Source: Bolinopsis microptera
Lineage: Eukaryota; Ctenophora; Tentaculata; Lobata; Bolinopsidae
Length of the DNA stretch: 64,000 bases
NCBI RefSeq assembly: GCF_026151205.1
Contig: NC_087073.1
Span: 12,491,578-12,555,577, forward strand
Direction of reading: 5' to 3'
Program-made: the position numbers and the translations under genes
In this document: piece by piece, positions 1-11,166 of the stretch
How the letters are laid out: each line of letters begins with the position of its first letter
Position numbering within the stretch: the stretch's first letter is position 1
Notes under the pieces: generated by a model
What the model was told of the DNA's origin: nothing
The model's database searches: none
What the model saw: the letters and a program-made list of their open reading frames with translations, nothing else

Positions 1-1
1 G

Positions 2-905
2 GGCTTGAGGTTGGAACAATGTGAGAAGATCAAGGACAAGGTCCCTCGCTGGGTGCAACTGATTTACAAGAGGTTCCAATACCAAGAGTGCCGGACATCG
101 ATAGCTAACTACGGAATTGAGGGTGAAGAACCCGACCATCACATCGCTGTAGATTTCAGGACTGAAATTCCAACAACCGAGCAATTGAAGCAGGAAATTC
201 TTTGGTCGAGACCCTGCCGAGTTAAGAACTCCTCCATTACGTATGGCTATGTCGTCGACCAACGGGGGGCCCCCTTCCAACTACCTGGTGAAAACATCAC
301 GATTAGATGTATAGATGACTTTGGTGTGAACGGGCTAGAACACGCCGAGGAATACAAAATTCTGTGCTCCAAAGATATGACACTAAGGATCTGTGCGAAG
401 AAACCGGAGCCGACAGACCCTCCGACGGAACCTATTCATATCACGTTAGTTCAAATTAGATTATTACGCAACTATTTTATCGCATAATCCATGAAATTAC
501 CCTTTTGAGTCAACCCTGATTTACCAATGATTTTGATCCACATTTTTTTAAATCAGGGCGAATAAACGAATTTTCATGTCATTCAAATAAAGAACAGCTA
601 ACATAGCTTTTCTTAGGTTGGCCCAAGTGGAAGACCCACCGACCGATCTGAAAAATCCTTACGTCTTCGCCACGGTCTTCCTTGGAAGTCTGGTCCTCGC
701 CATGCTCATCTGTATTATCGTTCTGACTGCGCTCCACTGGTGGAGAACTGGCAAGATGAGAAGACGGTTGACTCTGCAAGCTCACCTCTCTACAATCTAC
801 GAGGAACACGAGGCGAAAAGAAAGGAAGAAGAAGCTGCGGCGAAGGAGGAAGCTAAGCGAATTAAGAAGGAAGAAAAAGCTAAGGCAGCTCTTATGCGAT
901 GGTGA
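2..905 (+). CDS. Single-pass membrane protein, 3' part (sushi-like ectodomain, TM, charged tail)
   Basis: Two exons are visible: 2..444, open to the window edge, and 617..905. The donor at 445 (GTTAGT) and the acceptor TTCTTAG ending at 616 join in frame, rebuilding an ACG codon. The first exon encodes an extracellular segment with four spaced cysteines (CRVKNSS..., TIRC, ILC, RIC) and two N-glycosylation sequons (NSS, NIT). This resembles a degenerate sushi/CCP domain. A Thr/Pro-rich stalk follows. The second exon encodes one membrane helix (VFATVFLGSLVLAMLICIIV) and a basic/acidic Lys-Glu-Ala-rich tail that probably forms a long helix. The stop is at 903-905, but the codon before it overlaps a strong donor (ATG|GTGAGT at 902), so the gene may be spliced onward. 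The family is not identified and the 5' end lies outside the window. The type I orientation is inferred. Confidence 0.6.
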
Positions 906-2431
906 GTGGTGACTGGCGAGAACACAGAACGGTGGAAAGGACGGTTTTATAAAACATTCGATAAATCAAAACCAACAATCTGCATCTGATTCTATTTCTA
1001 CCAATTTACATGGGAGTAGGTATTAGGAGAAATTTTTAATCATTTTATATAACGGGTTCAAGCCCTAAAAGTTGCAACCTCAAATAGGTGACCTAAACCA
1101 TAAATACTAACAGTAGCACTAAATCTGTAACTCTAACACAACCGCGAGAATTAAATTAAGCAAATCCAATGGTTATTGGGACTAATGATAACAATATACT
1201 GTGTCGGGGTAGAAGGTCATGGTGCTCAAGGTTCAGTACCCATCCGGTCCTCAAGCTGACGGCACCCTTTTACCGTCACTGTTATATTTCGACATATCGA
1301 GTGTACGAATCATTTAAAGTGTGTTTAATAAAACTTACTTTATTAAACACGCTTTTAATATTAAAACCAACGGTAATAATGTAAATCAAAGTTTACAGAA
1401 GCATTTAAAAGTAACACCATGACTAACAGCAAAATATGTTGCGGAAAACCATGTGTAACTTAAAGCGACGAATAATCATCAAGTCAGATTTGTTAGTTTG
1501 GTATTATTACAAATACTTAAATAATTATTACATTGGCGGAGGCGTCTTTAGTTCTTTGCTTATGTCTAATCACTCTACTAGGCTGTTTCGCTATTATTCA
1601 TCACTTTCATGAGTGCTAAATTACTAAGTGATTCAACTTCAATCACGCTGTTTTGAATTTGATCACGCTTGTATCAATGCCGTGTTCAGGGCCATAAATA
1701 TGGTGTGAAATGGATGTCAGGAACTGCTAGCTTGTAGCTGTTGTATGTTTTTCAGTGAAAATGTCATCGTTACAACGTTTTTTATTTTGACCGATAAAAA
1801 TTACAATAGTTTTCACTTCAGCAATACGCCTGAGACTTTTGGTTTTAACATTCAGGCGCGGTAATTAACATATTTTATGACTGCTACAAATTTAAACAAA
1901 ATGCCATTGCCGAATTCTGCAACACTTGAAGAAATACAGACCGCATCTTGTTTACCTACAACAGCTATGATAGCACAAATGATAACCCCAAGGAATAGGT
2001 CATTTTCTCCCGCTAAACTGTTATCCTCAACATTCAAATCATAATCGATAATGTTTGCTCCGTAGTCCGTGCTCGTGAAAGGCTCCTTTGGAGAGAAGCT
2101 TTCTTGCGATCAGTGTACGTCCAATTAACCGCTGGTATAAGTATAAATCATTTATTCAAAATAATCGTCATCAAGGTGAAGGCTAATCATTTAGAACCAC
2201 ACCAACCTTGGTCATTGTAAACCTGGTCAACTTTTAACGTTGTTCTGAATATGGATAAATAGCTGTTGTAAGTCGATTTATGACCAGCTTGAAATAGGTC
2301 CAAACTTGTATTTTAAAATGTACATAAACATGGTTAGAATTATAAACATGGTTAGAATTATGACAAATTCATTTTATTCCTAAGAATTTCATCTTCGGAA
2401 AATTCATCTCCAAAACTGCATCAATTATACC
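906..2431. other. Intergenic or intronic stretch, no gene seen
   Basis: AT-rich DNA without a convincing coding exon on either strand. The only distinct structure is the hairpin at 1317-1354, listed separately. The stretch could be intron or 3' flank of the membrane-protein gene. Confidence 0.5.
1317..1354. repeat. Hairpin with 12-bp perfect core stem
   Basis: GTGTTTAATAAA at 1321-1332 is the exact reverse complement of TTTATTAAACAC at 1339-1350, with a 6-base spacer. Beyond one T/G wobble position, four more bases pair on each side. The left arm contains AATAAA, so this could also sit at a transcript 3' end. Confidence 0.7.
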
Positions 2432-2463
2432 TTTGTCGGTTTTTTTAAGTTGGTTAGTTTTTT

Positions 2464-2575
2464 TAGTACTAATAAATCTAACCAACTTAATCCCTTTGTA
2501 GCTAATGATGTAATTTAACGAAGTATACACTACATTTGCGTGTTTCACTGTCTAGCCCACCAACCATAAGATTTG
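2464..2575 (+). repeat. 5' terminal repeat (pLTR) of the Penelope-like element
   Basis: It matches 5781-5892 base for base at a constant offset of 3317 bp. It contains the left arm of a 19-bp hairpin (2538-2556) whose right arm (2591-2609) lies just inside the element. Confidence 0.9.
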
Positions 2576-2719
2576 ATGACCACCACGCCTGCTAGACAGT
2601 GAGATACGCAATCCGACTTTTCATCGAAAGAAGTAGGAGAACACTTCCAGCCCCAGAAGAATAGTGCTAACCTCACATGTTTATTTATCTTGCTGACGCC
2701 AGTGTTTTTAATCACCGCT

Positions 2720-5638
2720 ATGGGTCCTACAGACAACGATGTTAATGAGTTGGTTATTTTGCATAGTAAATACGAGAATAGAATGTCTCAATTCGACCTC
2801 CTACAACTGGTCACCAACAATCGAGATCTCTGCGCCACCAAGATAGTATCAAGTGTTAACCCAAAGATAGGGAAAAACTACTTGTACCAAGACCTTGAAT
2901 TAAGGAAAGACTTGATATTATTCAGTGCTAGACAGCAGTTACTGGATTTATCTTTAGTAGAAGCACAAAGAGACATCAAGAAACTCGAAGAAGACATAAG
3001 TCGATCAGAGCATTCTTTTTTAGTAGCGAACCCGGATATGGGTAGAAGGAGTTTAAGTGACGCGATCAACAAGAGGATAAATCCAGTCATAAGGAGTATA
3101 AACAAGAAAATGAAGAAAAAGATCGCTTTCTTCAAAGTACAGCCAGTGCAAGCACCTCAACTGAAACTAAGAAGTAAACGGAAGAAAAGTAAGAGATCTC
3201 CTGAACAACGGAAGTCCATGTTTCGCCGATACAAGGGAAATCGTAAAAAGCGCAAGGCCGAATTTTTCGCTCGAAAAGTAGCTGAAATAGTGGAGAAAAA
3301 ACTTGTCATAAATCTTTCATCTGTTCAGGTACCTGAACAATGTTACTTGTACCTGGCTAAAGGGCTCAACTTTATTGAATCTAACAAAGCGGACAGAGAA
3401 GACTTACTTTTTGATTGCCAAAACTTTATCAGGAAGCTTGAGTGGAAGGCTTACTTCAAACAGAGACCCTGGATTGATTCAGACTCCAGAGAAGAAGACA
3501 TCCACGGACACATGCGTGTGTCAGGTACCTCCCACCCGGACTACAGCCATCCCCTACTGGATCAGTTGAAAACTAGATTACTAGGATGGGTCGCGAACAC
3601 ACAGCTATCCACACCTGAAAGTAATCTAGGAAAACACGAAATCCGAGGAAGGAAACTTCTGCTTCAACTCATAAAAGAAGAAAGAGTGTTTGTAACAAAA
3701 GCCGATAAAGGGGGAGCCACACTGATCCTGGACTATGACGTCGTCGTGAACACGATAAAAGAGGAGATATCAGATACTAGGAAGTATACGAAATTAGATT
3801 CTACTATTGAAGACTACATGGAGAACACCAGAACGGAGATAGTTAAGGAGGTCCTGGCCCAAGAACACATTGGGCACATAACATCTAAGGACAAGACTAT
3901 AATAACAGGTCTCAACACGGATAATAACATGAAACACAGCCCGGATTACAGACCAGTACCACCAAAAATCTGGCCCTTGTTCAAAGTACACAAGCTATCA
4001 GAAGAACAAATCAGGAACAAGGTTGTACCACCACAAAGATTCATCAATGCAGCAAAGCATGGCCCCCTCTATAGACTAGGGCAATGGTCAAGCCCACACC
4101 TAACAAAAATCAGCCAGGACTACTGTGGAGATGAATTCTTGCTTGACACTCCCCATCTTATGAGGAAAATCGAGCAACACAACTCATCCCCACCAAGAGG
4201 AAACACCCTACTAGCCACCCTGGACGTGGAAGCCCTGTACCCCTCCATTAACCCACGTTTAGCACTAGAGGCCATGGCGGACGCTTTTGAATCGGATCGA
4301 ACCACATCTGAAAGGACTAAGGACGCTTTGCTGAATTTCACCAAACTCTCCTTTAACCACTCTTGTGTTACGTTCCGAGACAATTGTTATAAGTCGGAGA
4401 AAGGGATCCCAACAGGGGGATGCGATTCAAGGCAGATCGCTGATCTATTTCTGCACTGGCTTATGCATAAAAAACTTAGGAATGATCTCCCTTGGGATAG
4501 TCTCATTGAACTGTTTTTACGCTACATCGATGACTGCTTCATAATCTGGAAGGGTACGGCAAGGCAGTTTGATTCTTTTGTACAGAAACTGAACCAACTG
4601 GCAGCGGAATACGGGATAAGGTTTGGCAGCTGGGAATTGGGGAAGGAGGTGAATTTCCTGGACATAACCTTGTATTTGGACACAACCAACAAGATCCAAT
4701 ATAAGCTCTACACCAAACCGACAGATGCCAGGAATTTTCTCCGTACTGACAGTTTCCACCCAAATCACGTGTTTAACTCCGTAGCCTTCTCCCAAATGCT
4801 TCGGATTGCTAACAGGAACTCAAGAGAGGACACACGGCAGGCGGACCTACAGCAATTGAAATCGGATTTGCGTCGTAGTGGACACGACTCAGCGAAACTG
4901 AACGCCTTAGAGCCAAAAGTGTTGGAGAAGCTATTCAATCCTCCACCCAACTCAGAAGGAAGTGTTCATGTTCCCCAAAAAACTTCCATGGTGTTTTCAG
5001 TCCAACACCTCTCGGAGATGCCCCAGCTTAAATCAGTCTTAAAGGAGTTGGAACCGGACATTGAAGCACTATTAGGCCCAACACAAATCACGGTGGCATC
5101 GAAGAAAGGCTGCTCGATTGGTAACAGAGTACTGAGAAACAGTGCTATCTGCAGAACACCGGCAGAAAATAATTCAGAGTGGACTCAGAAATGCAATGCA
5201 CCAAGATGCCGAACATGCAGGCATATGTGTAGGGCAGGGGAAGAATTTGTAGTTAATGGACAGAAGATAGTAGTTCCTATCAGATATAATTGTAAATCTA
5301 AAAATGTTATTTATGTGGCCCAATGTAAGCTTTGTAATCTTATAAAGGAAGAAGGTTATGAGATAGTTGTAGAAGACACTTATTTCGGGCAAACAATGCA
5401 AAACTTTCATAAACGTGTCAATGGACACAGAGCCTGTTTTAAAGTAGAGGATCGTAATAAATCAGCCCTTTCGATTCATGCCTATGAACATCACAGAGAC
5501 ATTTTTACTATTGACAACTATAAATTTGCCATTTTGAAAGAATGTAACCCCAGGGGATTAAATAGGGAGGAATTTAGGTATATTGAGAAGTATAGAACTA
5601 ATTGCTTGGGTTTAAATAGATGCAAAGTTGAAAGATAA
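2720..5638 (+). CDS. Penelope-like reverse transcriptase with C-terminal GIY-YIG endonuclease
   Basis: A 972-aa uninterrupted frame from ATG at 2720. The frame is also open upstream to 2690, but without an ATG. The protein would copy element RNA and nick target DNA. The N-terminal 200 residues are Lys/Arg-rich. A KADKGG motif near residue 328 and PLFKVHK near 425 are typical of Penelope RTs. The palm follows with LDVEALYPSI, IPTGG and the catalytic YIDD at residues 602-605. A Cys-rich segment with a CxxC motif (CRTCRHMC) precedes the GIY-YIG nuclease at about 862-950: NVIY, YFGQT, KRVNGHR and a REEF glutamate region, so the nuclease appears catalytically complete. No frameshift or stop is present. 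The clade looks Neptune/Penelope-like, but I cannot place it firmly. Confidence 0.93.
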   Translation: MGPTDNDVNELVILHSKYENRMSQFDLLQLVTNNRDLCATKIVSSVNPKIGKNYLYQDLELRKDLILFSARQQLLDLSLVEAQRDIKKLEEDISRSEHSFLVANPDMGRRSLSDAINKRINPVIRSINKKMKKKIAFFKVQPVQAPQLKLRSKRKKSKRSPEQRKSMFRRYKGNRKKRKAEFFARKVAEIVEKKLVINLSSVQVPEQCYLYLAKGLNFIESNKADREDLLFDCQNFIRKLEWKAYFKQRPWIDSDSREEDIHGHMRVSGTSHPDYSHPLLDQLKTRLLGWVANTQLSTPESNLGKHEIRGRKLLLQLIKEERVFVTKADKGGATLILDYDVVVNTIKEEISDTRKYTKLDSTIEDYMENTRTEIVKEVLAQEHIGHITSKDKTIITGLNTDNNMKHSPDYRPVPPKIWPLFKVHKLSEEQIRNKVVPPQRFINAAKHGPLYRLGQWSSPHLTKISQDYCGDEFLLDTPHLMRKIEQHNSSPPRGNTLLATLDVEALYPSINPRLALEAMADAFESDRTTSERTKDALLNFTKLSFNHSCVTFRDNCYKSEKGIPTGGCDSRQIADLFLHWLMHKKLRNDLPWDSLIELFLRYIDDCFIIWKGTARQFDSFVQKLNQLAAEYGIRFGSWELGKEVNFLDITLYLDTTNKIQYKLYTKPTDARNFLRTDSFHPNHVFNSVAFSQMLRIANRNSREDTRQADLQQLKSDLRRSGHDSAKLNALEPKVLEKLFNPPPNSEGSVHVPQKTSMVFSVQHLSEMPQLKSVLKELEPDIEALLGPTQITVASKKGCSIGNRVLRNSAICRTPAENNSEWTQKCNAPRCRTCRHMCRAGEEFVVNGQKIVVPIRYNCKSKNVIYVAQCKLCNLIKEEGYEIVVEDTYFGQTMQNFHKRVNGHRACFKVEDRNKSALSIHAYEHHRDIFTIDNYKFAILKECNPRGLNREEFRYIEKYRTNCLGLNRCKVER

Positions 5639-5780
5639 GGTTCTTAGTTTTGATTTCTTCTTTTTTGAAGCTTCATTTTTGAAGCTATATTTTTGTGTAG
5701 TTCATCTCCATTTACCTTGTGTATTTTATTTAGGTTATTTGATTCTCGATTGTTTGAGGCATTTTAGATCTTCGTATATA

Positions 5781-5892
5781 TAGTACTAATAAATCTAACC
5801 AACTTAATCCCTTTGTAGCTAATGATGTAATTTAACGAAGTATACACTACATTTGCGTGTTTCACTGTCTAGCCCACCAACCATAAGATTTG
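5781..5892 (+). repeat. 3' terminal repeat (pLTR) of the Penelope-like element
   Basis: Direct copy of 2464-2575. It stops inside what is the hairpin loop of the 5' copy, so the 3' copy lacks the right hairpin arm. The putative target duplication begins at its last bases. Confidence 0.9.
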
Positions 5893-5901
5893 TCGGTTTT
5901 T

Positions 5902-6787
5902 ACCAACTAAAGCTTCTCTGGCTAGAAATTTTATTTATCTAAATTTACTTATACCTTTCCCCTACTAAGGGACTTCCGAGCAAGGTCAAAGCCTGGGAGA
6001 TATGTCTCTATGCGGAGATGGGCCTAGGTTGAGTTCATAGTGTGGGATTTAGCGAAAGTTCCTGGTGAATAATCCAAGGAGGTTACCCAAAAGGGTTTTC
6101 CCTATCCAGTCTTGTCGACTGTTCCACAAATTTGAAGATATGGTTGTAGTTTACTGTTGTTAAGATCCTCCGTAGGGTTTACCAATTATCCTCATTCTGA
6201 GCGTCATGATCTGGATGCACTTGCAGAGGAGGTGCTGGGATGTTTTTGTAGCGCTATGCACTACTAGTACTGGGCCGCGCCGCGCATCTTCTCGCAACCA
6301 CACGTATGCAGATCGGCGAGATGCGAAGGATTGACATCGTGAATCAAGGTTTTTCCTGCTTATACAAATCGCTTGGAATACTTTTCAAAGATGATAACAA
6401 GCTCAAAAACGACTACCGACGTTTTTCTCCGTAAAAAACACAATAGCGTGAGTAGCTTTTGCTGAAGTGCCTCGAAGGTGATCTTAAACGATTCCCCGTT
6501 CAATTTTGGACATAAAACGCCAACTTAGTGCAGAATCAAGCAAGTTATAGACATATTTCATACGTATCAAATTGAATGTGCTTTCAGTGGAGATATAACC
6601 TGCGCTATTTTGGTATCCAATTTTTACCCCGTATGCGATTTGACTTTGTGGTCCCGGGTAGGACTAGGTGGCACATGTTTTGGTGGTTATATAACTAGTA
6701 GTAGTACCTGTCCTAAACTTCATATTAGCCATGTGTCTACCTCTACGCGTACTGCGTGACGAGCTTGTTTCACAAGCGAGATGGGTC
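5902..6787. other. Repeat-derived flank, no gene seen
   Basis: No coding exon recognised. The stretch around 6470-6580 is similar to 27110-27220 (shared core AACGATTCCCCGTTCAATTT), so at least part of it is a dispersed repeat. Confidence 0.5.
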
Positions 6788-7029
6788 TTACCTGGGGACC
6801 TCAGGCTATCATGTTCATAAACATAGAGATAGAGATTCGGCGGAATGACAGGCTGAGCGCCGCCCAGTGAGATGGGTCTGGTTAGAGCAAGTTCCAAACC
6901 ATCAGAAATCCAAGTTTCGACATCTTGGTGGCCCACCCAGGCCACTCCTATGTCCTATTTATTGGGCGGCGCTCAGCCTGTCATTCCGGCGAATCTTTAT
7001 GAACATAATAGCCTGGGGTCCCCAGGTAA
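6788..7029. repeat. Foldback/MITE-like palindromic element
   Basis: Two long arms in inverted orientation: 6788-6868 and 6960-7029. They share ACCTGGGGACC, GCTAT, ATGTTCATAAA, GATTCG and a GC-rich end (CAGGCTGAGCGCCGCCCA). Single arms or variants recur at 11541-11593, 25061-25134 and 26401-26446, so this is a family. There is no coding capacity. Confidence 0.75.
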
Positions 7030-10000
7030 TGTCCTATAGCCATAGGAACAATGGGCAACTTTAAAAAGCTGAAATCCAGGTCAAATCCCATAAAAATCCA
7101 AATTGACTTTGAGAACTTTTACCCCTGTATGCGATTAAATTTGTGTTCCCGGGTAGGTGGCACATGTTTCGGTGGTTTAATATTAATAAGTAGTACTTGT
7201 CCCAAACCAACAGATTTTCTTTGCCCACTCGGCCACTCCCATAGTAGAGGCTCTTACGGGCAAAAAGACGTGTTTTCTGCTACGAGTTTAGAGACCTAAC
7301 CGCTAATTGGACACAATAGTATGATGTCTAAGGATCGATAATATGTTAAGAAGTATAAATTTGGCCTTATTAGTCACGTGCTATACCAATGCGCGTTTTA
7401 AACTTTGACAGTCTATTACTCTAAGGCAAATAGAGTAATTATATTCATATTTTGTCAGCAATAAGATCACATTATTTTCTATTTGGTGTGAAAATATGAG
7501 CTAGAACGGACATAATCTCGCTGAGTTATAGCTGTTTGAAATTTATGATGAACGCGCGGGTGCCAATTGATAACAACTAAATGCTTTTGCGCGTAGTGCG
7601 CGTCGAAAATTTGGCAAAAACGCTTGCGGAGTGACAATATTCAAACTTCGATAAAGTATATGGAGTGGGTACTTCTCGGAAAGGAAAAATTTAGGCAAAC
7701 ACGATGTGACTATTTTTGGATTGATTTAATACAACTGCAAAACATTATTCAAACTTCAAGCAAAAAAGTCAAAATTTTTACCACTTTTTTGGATTTTTAC
7801 CCCCAAAAAAATAGAGGGATTTTTCAAATTTTTATATCATCTTGTGCGGCTGTTTTTTAGCTATCTCCATGCAAGTTTTGCCGACATGCCAACAAAATTA
7901 ACTTGTTCAAAATATCAAAAAACATGGTTTTTTGGCCTATTTTTTGGCCAAAAATCGGTTTTTTGCGATTTTACCCCCAAAAAGTCAGTCTAATCATCTT
8001 AAAACTACTTTTAATCGATACTACGGTCAAAAATACGTCTAGTAAGGTGTATCTGGGGTCCCTAGCGTATCGAGCAGACAATGCCCGTAAGAGCCTTTAC
8101 TACCAGGGGCCACTCCCACTGAAAATCCAGGCCAAATTGCAAAAATAGTCAAACGAACTGCTCCTGCGATTTTGCGGAACAAATGCTACTTTATTTTGTA
8201 CACGATTGTAAATTTGGTACGTTGTCCTGAATCGTAATTCCTTTCTAGATAAAATTTCCAAATGGAACTCTCAGCTAGCCTCAGTACGCTAGTACCTATA
8301 AAAGGCTAAACGGTTTCATTAAATTTCTGTGCAAGAAGACTGGCTGCCAACAAATATTTTACTTTGTTATAGAATAGCATTGAAATGTGATCAAGTTACC
8401 ATTCTCTTAAACCCTGTCTGACCGCAACATTTTAAAACTAAGGTCCTATTTTTGAAATTCGATTTCCTTGTTATTTGTGTGAGAATCAGTTGCAAAAGTT
8501 CGGGTTAACTGTTGTTGTTTTTCAGTGCTGTTCATTGTTTAAATTGAAAAGGAAACCACGTACAAAATACAATGTGAATGACGTACTCCTAGTATTACTA
8601 TTAGTAACTATTAGTAACTACTAGCAGGAACCCGCCTAACCCTAAAGTGGTGTCAATACTCAAGAGACTAAAATAGTAGTCTCTTGAGAGTTGACTTTTC
8701 AATTTTTGTGTACTATTTAAATTTTCAATTTTACAATGTTTAAAATTTCTCAAAAAGTTTATTAATATTTGAGGTCAAATGAAACCATACTTTAGAAGGA
8801 CACACAATCAACTATGATTGGACTTTTCTTATAAATTTCGAACATTCAGTGTAATTCTACTGCAGTTGTAAGTTCGATAAACTATTGTGTATTTGTAAAC
8901 TATAGAGTATAGTTAATAGTTTATAATTATATATTGGTTTCAAAACCCTTATGGGTACTGGAAAACAACAGTTTACAAAAAAAATCAATAGTATACTTAC
9001 TGTTAAGTTGTTTCATTTCGGTAAATAGTCGTGCAGTTAATTGCCCATTTTCCATAATCCAATATTTTATGTGGGCAATGATTTCTCCCTTCCCCGCGAT
9101 TTCTTTGTTTCTCTTTTCCCCTTTTTTAATTTTAGCGCTGCTCCAACCTTGTGCAATTACAATAGTAATACCTAGTTACCAAACAAATACGGGGGCAATT
9201 AACTCAAGTTAAACTCCCTACTCCTCCACGTAGAGGGCCCCCGATGGGACACGTGAGTCTGAGTAACACTGTTTTACCAGAATCACCTCAGTAAAATCAG
9301 TTCAGTTCTCACACGTTCACTATGAATTCCTCTTTTATCTTACAATTTACCTGGGGACCTTGTTGGGACCTCTTTCATCTATACCTAGCAGGAACCCGTA
9401 TAACCCTAAAATTGAAAATGGTGTCAAGACTCAAGTGACTAAAATGATTATTACCTATTAAATTCGCGTTTTTGACACCACTTGGGGATCCAAATTTTGG
9501 GCTCTAAAATTCCTATTTCTAGTTGGCCATTTTTTTTAAATGCTGATCTGAAGGCCGTTAAAGCATTTGACCCAGTCAAAAAAGTTTCAGTTGTATATCT
9601 TTTATGGTTTTTGCGGAAATTCGCGTTTAAGTTGTTGCCGTGGTGTCAGTAAAATGGTACGTATAAACATATATATACCGTTTCGCTTTATACAGTAAGA
9701 TTAATAACTATTAGTAACTATTAGTGACTGTTATACAAGTAGTTAATTTGAAAAACCATTATTAATATCATTACTACTTAGTTAAGAATATGTCGTATTA
9801 TCATTTAATTATTACGATGAAGGATTGACCGTAATCCTGTTATATTACGGTGGGGGGGGGGGGTGCGGAAATGGGGAAATGTTCAAATCCTCAGCCCGCT
9901 TTCCCCATAACATTATTTCCCCATTTTTCCACATTGGCTCCCCGCTATGGTCATACGTTCCTGGTCAACTAGTAATAATATTAAATACATAATGTTAAAT

Positions 10001-11077
10001 ACATCAAGTTCAACAGCTGGCAACCCACTGTAAGTGTAAAGCTGCACATTGAAAAAACCCTTATCTTATCACTTACTTAACGTACGCATTTGTTACCTCT
10101 GATCTCTTCAGTCTTCAGGTACCACTTATTTTGAATCTTTGCAGTTGATGTACTAGAACTAGTTTTTTGAACTAAGGGTTATTATTAGGACCCCAGTTAA
10201 ACCAAATGTGATGGTTCAATTAATTTCCAAATCGGGCTTGCAGTGTAACTTTTACTGTTGGAAATGGAATCGAACAGGAACTTGATTATACTTATAGAAA
10301 GAGATCTATTTTGACGAAGAAAATAACCTGATCTAATCGTAACATTTTGTCCAACCTTTAATCAGCAAAAAATTCGGCAAAATGATAATTTTTGTAGAGG
10401 ATTTTATGTGAAGGACGCACGGTAAACTTAATTTAACAGTGAGAATTAAAGAAACTTTCGAGTTTTTGACTAAATCTTGTAAGAAAATAAAGGCTGCAGA
10501 TTACTTCCACAATCCTTAGCATATTCGGTCAGGGACTTTTGTCCATTTTGTCCCGACCCATTTCTTGTCATTAAAAGTCAGCATTCAACATTCCTCACCC
10601 CCTTACACTAGGTATCGACCCGAAAGAAACCCAAAGAGATTTTGACAGCATGTGTGATTGATGTAATTAATCGAAACTTATTACGATTCGTAAGCCGAGA
10701 ATGAATGGGAAAAGCGAGCGATCGATTTCATTCTCGATATAATTTTGCATTTACGGACGGTCATTCAAATTAAATTTGATATCATCTTCTTTTGTTTGGG
10801 AAAGAGAGACACCGGCAGCGGTCCACTCTACCCAATTATGGGTTTTGGTCAAATATTTTAATCATTAATATGAAAATAACTGAAGGACGCACGGATAAGG
10901 TCACTGGTACTGTTTACCGGGCAAATAATCCGACAAATTGTTTTCTTTAGCGTTTTAAAGTCTATCGATTATCGAATAGAATTTTAGAAATGATAGTAAT
11001 GAAGTATGAACTGACTACTAAGATATAAAATATTATTATACAAATTTGCTCTGGATGCACTGCAATACGAATACAAT
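7030..11077. other. Gene-poor repeat-rich stretch
   Basis: No exon could be supported. It contains a duplicated unit beginning CTAGCAGGAACCCG at about 8622 and 9386, runs of TATTAGTAACTATTAGTAAC near 8600 and 9700, a 12-bp perfect hairpin at 8659-8688 and a 13-base G run near 9852. Short inverted similarity (CTCTTACGGGCA) links 7250 and 8090. Confidence 0.5.
8659..8688. repeat. Perfect 12-bp hairpin
   Basis: CTCAAGAGACTA and TAGTCTCTTGAG flank a 6-base loop. It lies inside the repeated CTAGCAGGAACCCG unit. The second copy, near 9386, keeps only the left arm, so the hairpin is not conserved in the family. Confidence 0.7.
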
Positions 11078-11166
11078 AAAAATGAATACACAGTATTCTA
11101 AGGCCTACTAGTAGTGAAGTACTAGTAGTGAAGTACTAGGCTTTTGAATACTGTGTATTCATTTTT
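11078..11166. repeat. Hairpin with perfect 21-bp stem
   Basis: Arms 11078-11098 and 11146-11166 are exact reverse complements (AAAAATGAATACACAGTATTC). The 47-base loop contains two direct copies of ACTAGTAGTGAAGT and is itself partly self-complementary. It is either a miniature foldback transposon or a hairpin-RNA-like structure. Confidence 0.75.

Larger units (their letters stand above)
2432..5901 (+). mobile_element. Penelope-like retroelement, apparently complete, with terminal repeats
   Basis: A 109-bp direct repeat (2464-2572 region and 5781-5892) brackets a single long reading frame with reverse transcriptase and GIY-YIG endonuclease domains. This is the layout of Penelope-like elements with partial LTR-like repeats. 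A short sequence, TTTGTCGGTTTTT, occurs on both outer sides (2432-2444 and 5889-5901) and looks like a target duplication of about 9-13 bp. Immediately inside the left copy, 2445-2457 is an inverted copy of element sequence at 2478-2490. Such inverted 5' pieces are known for this group. The repeats look identical by eye, which suggests a recent insertion. Confidence 0.9.

Noticed and set aside
2571-2632. Possible hammerhead ribozyme in the Penelope 5' repeat (TTGATGA ... CGAAAG)
   Set aside because: The first invariant C of CTGATGA is T, and no stem II can form between the two boxes. The stretch pairs instead with the long 19-bp hairpin.
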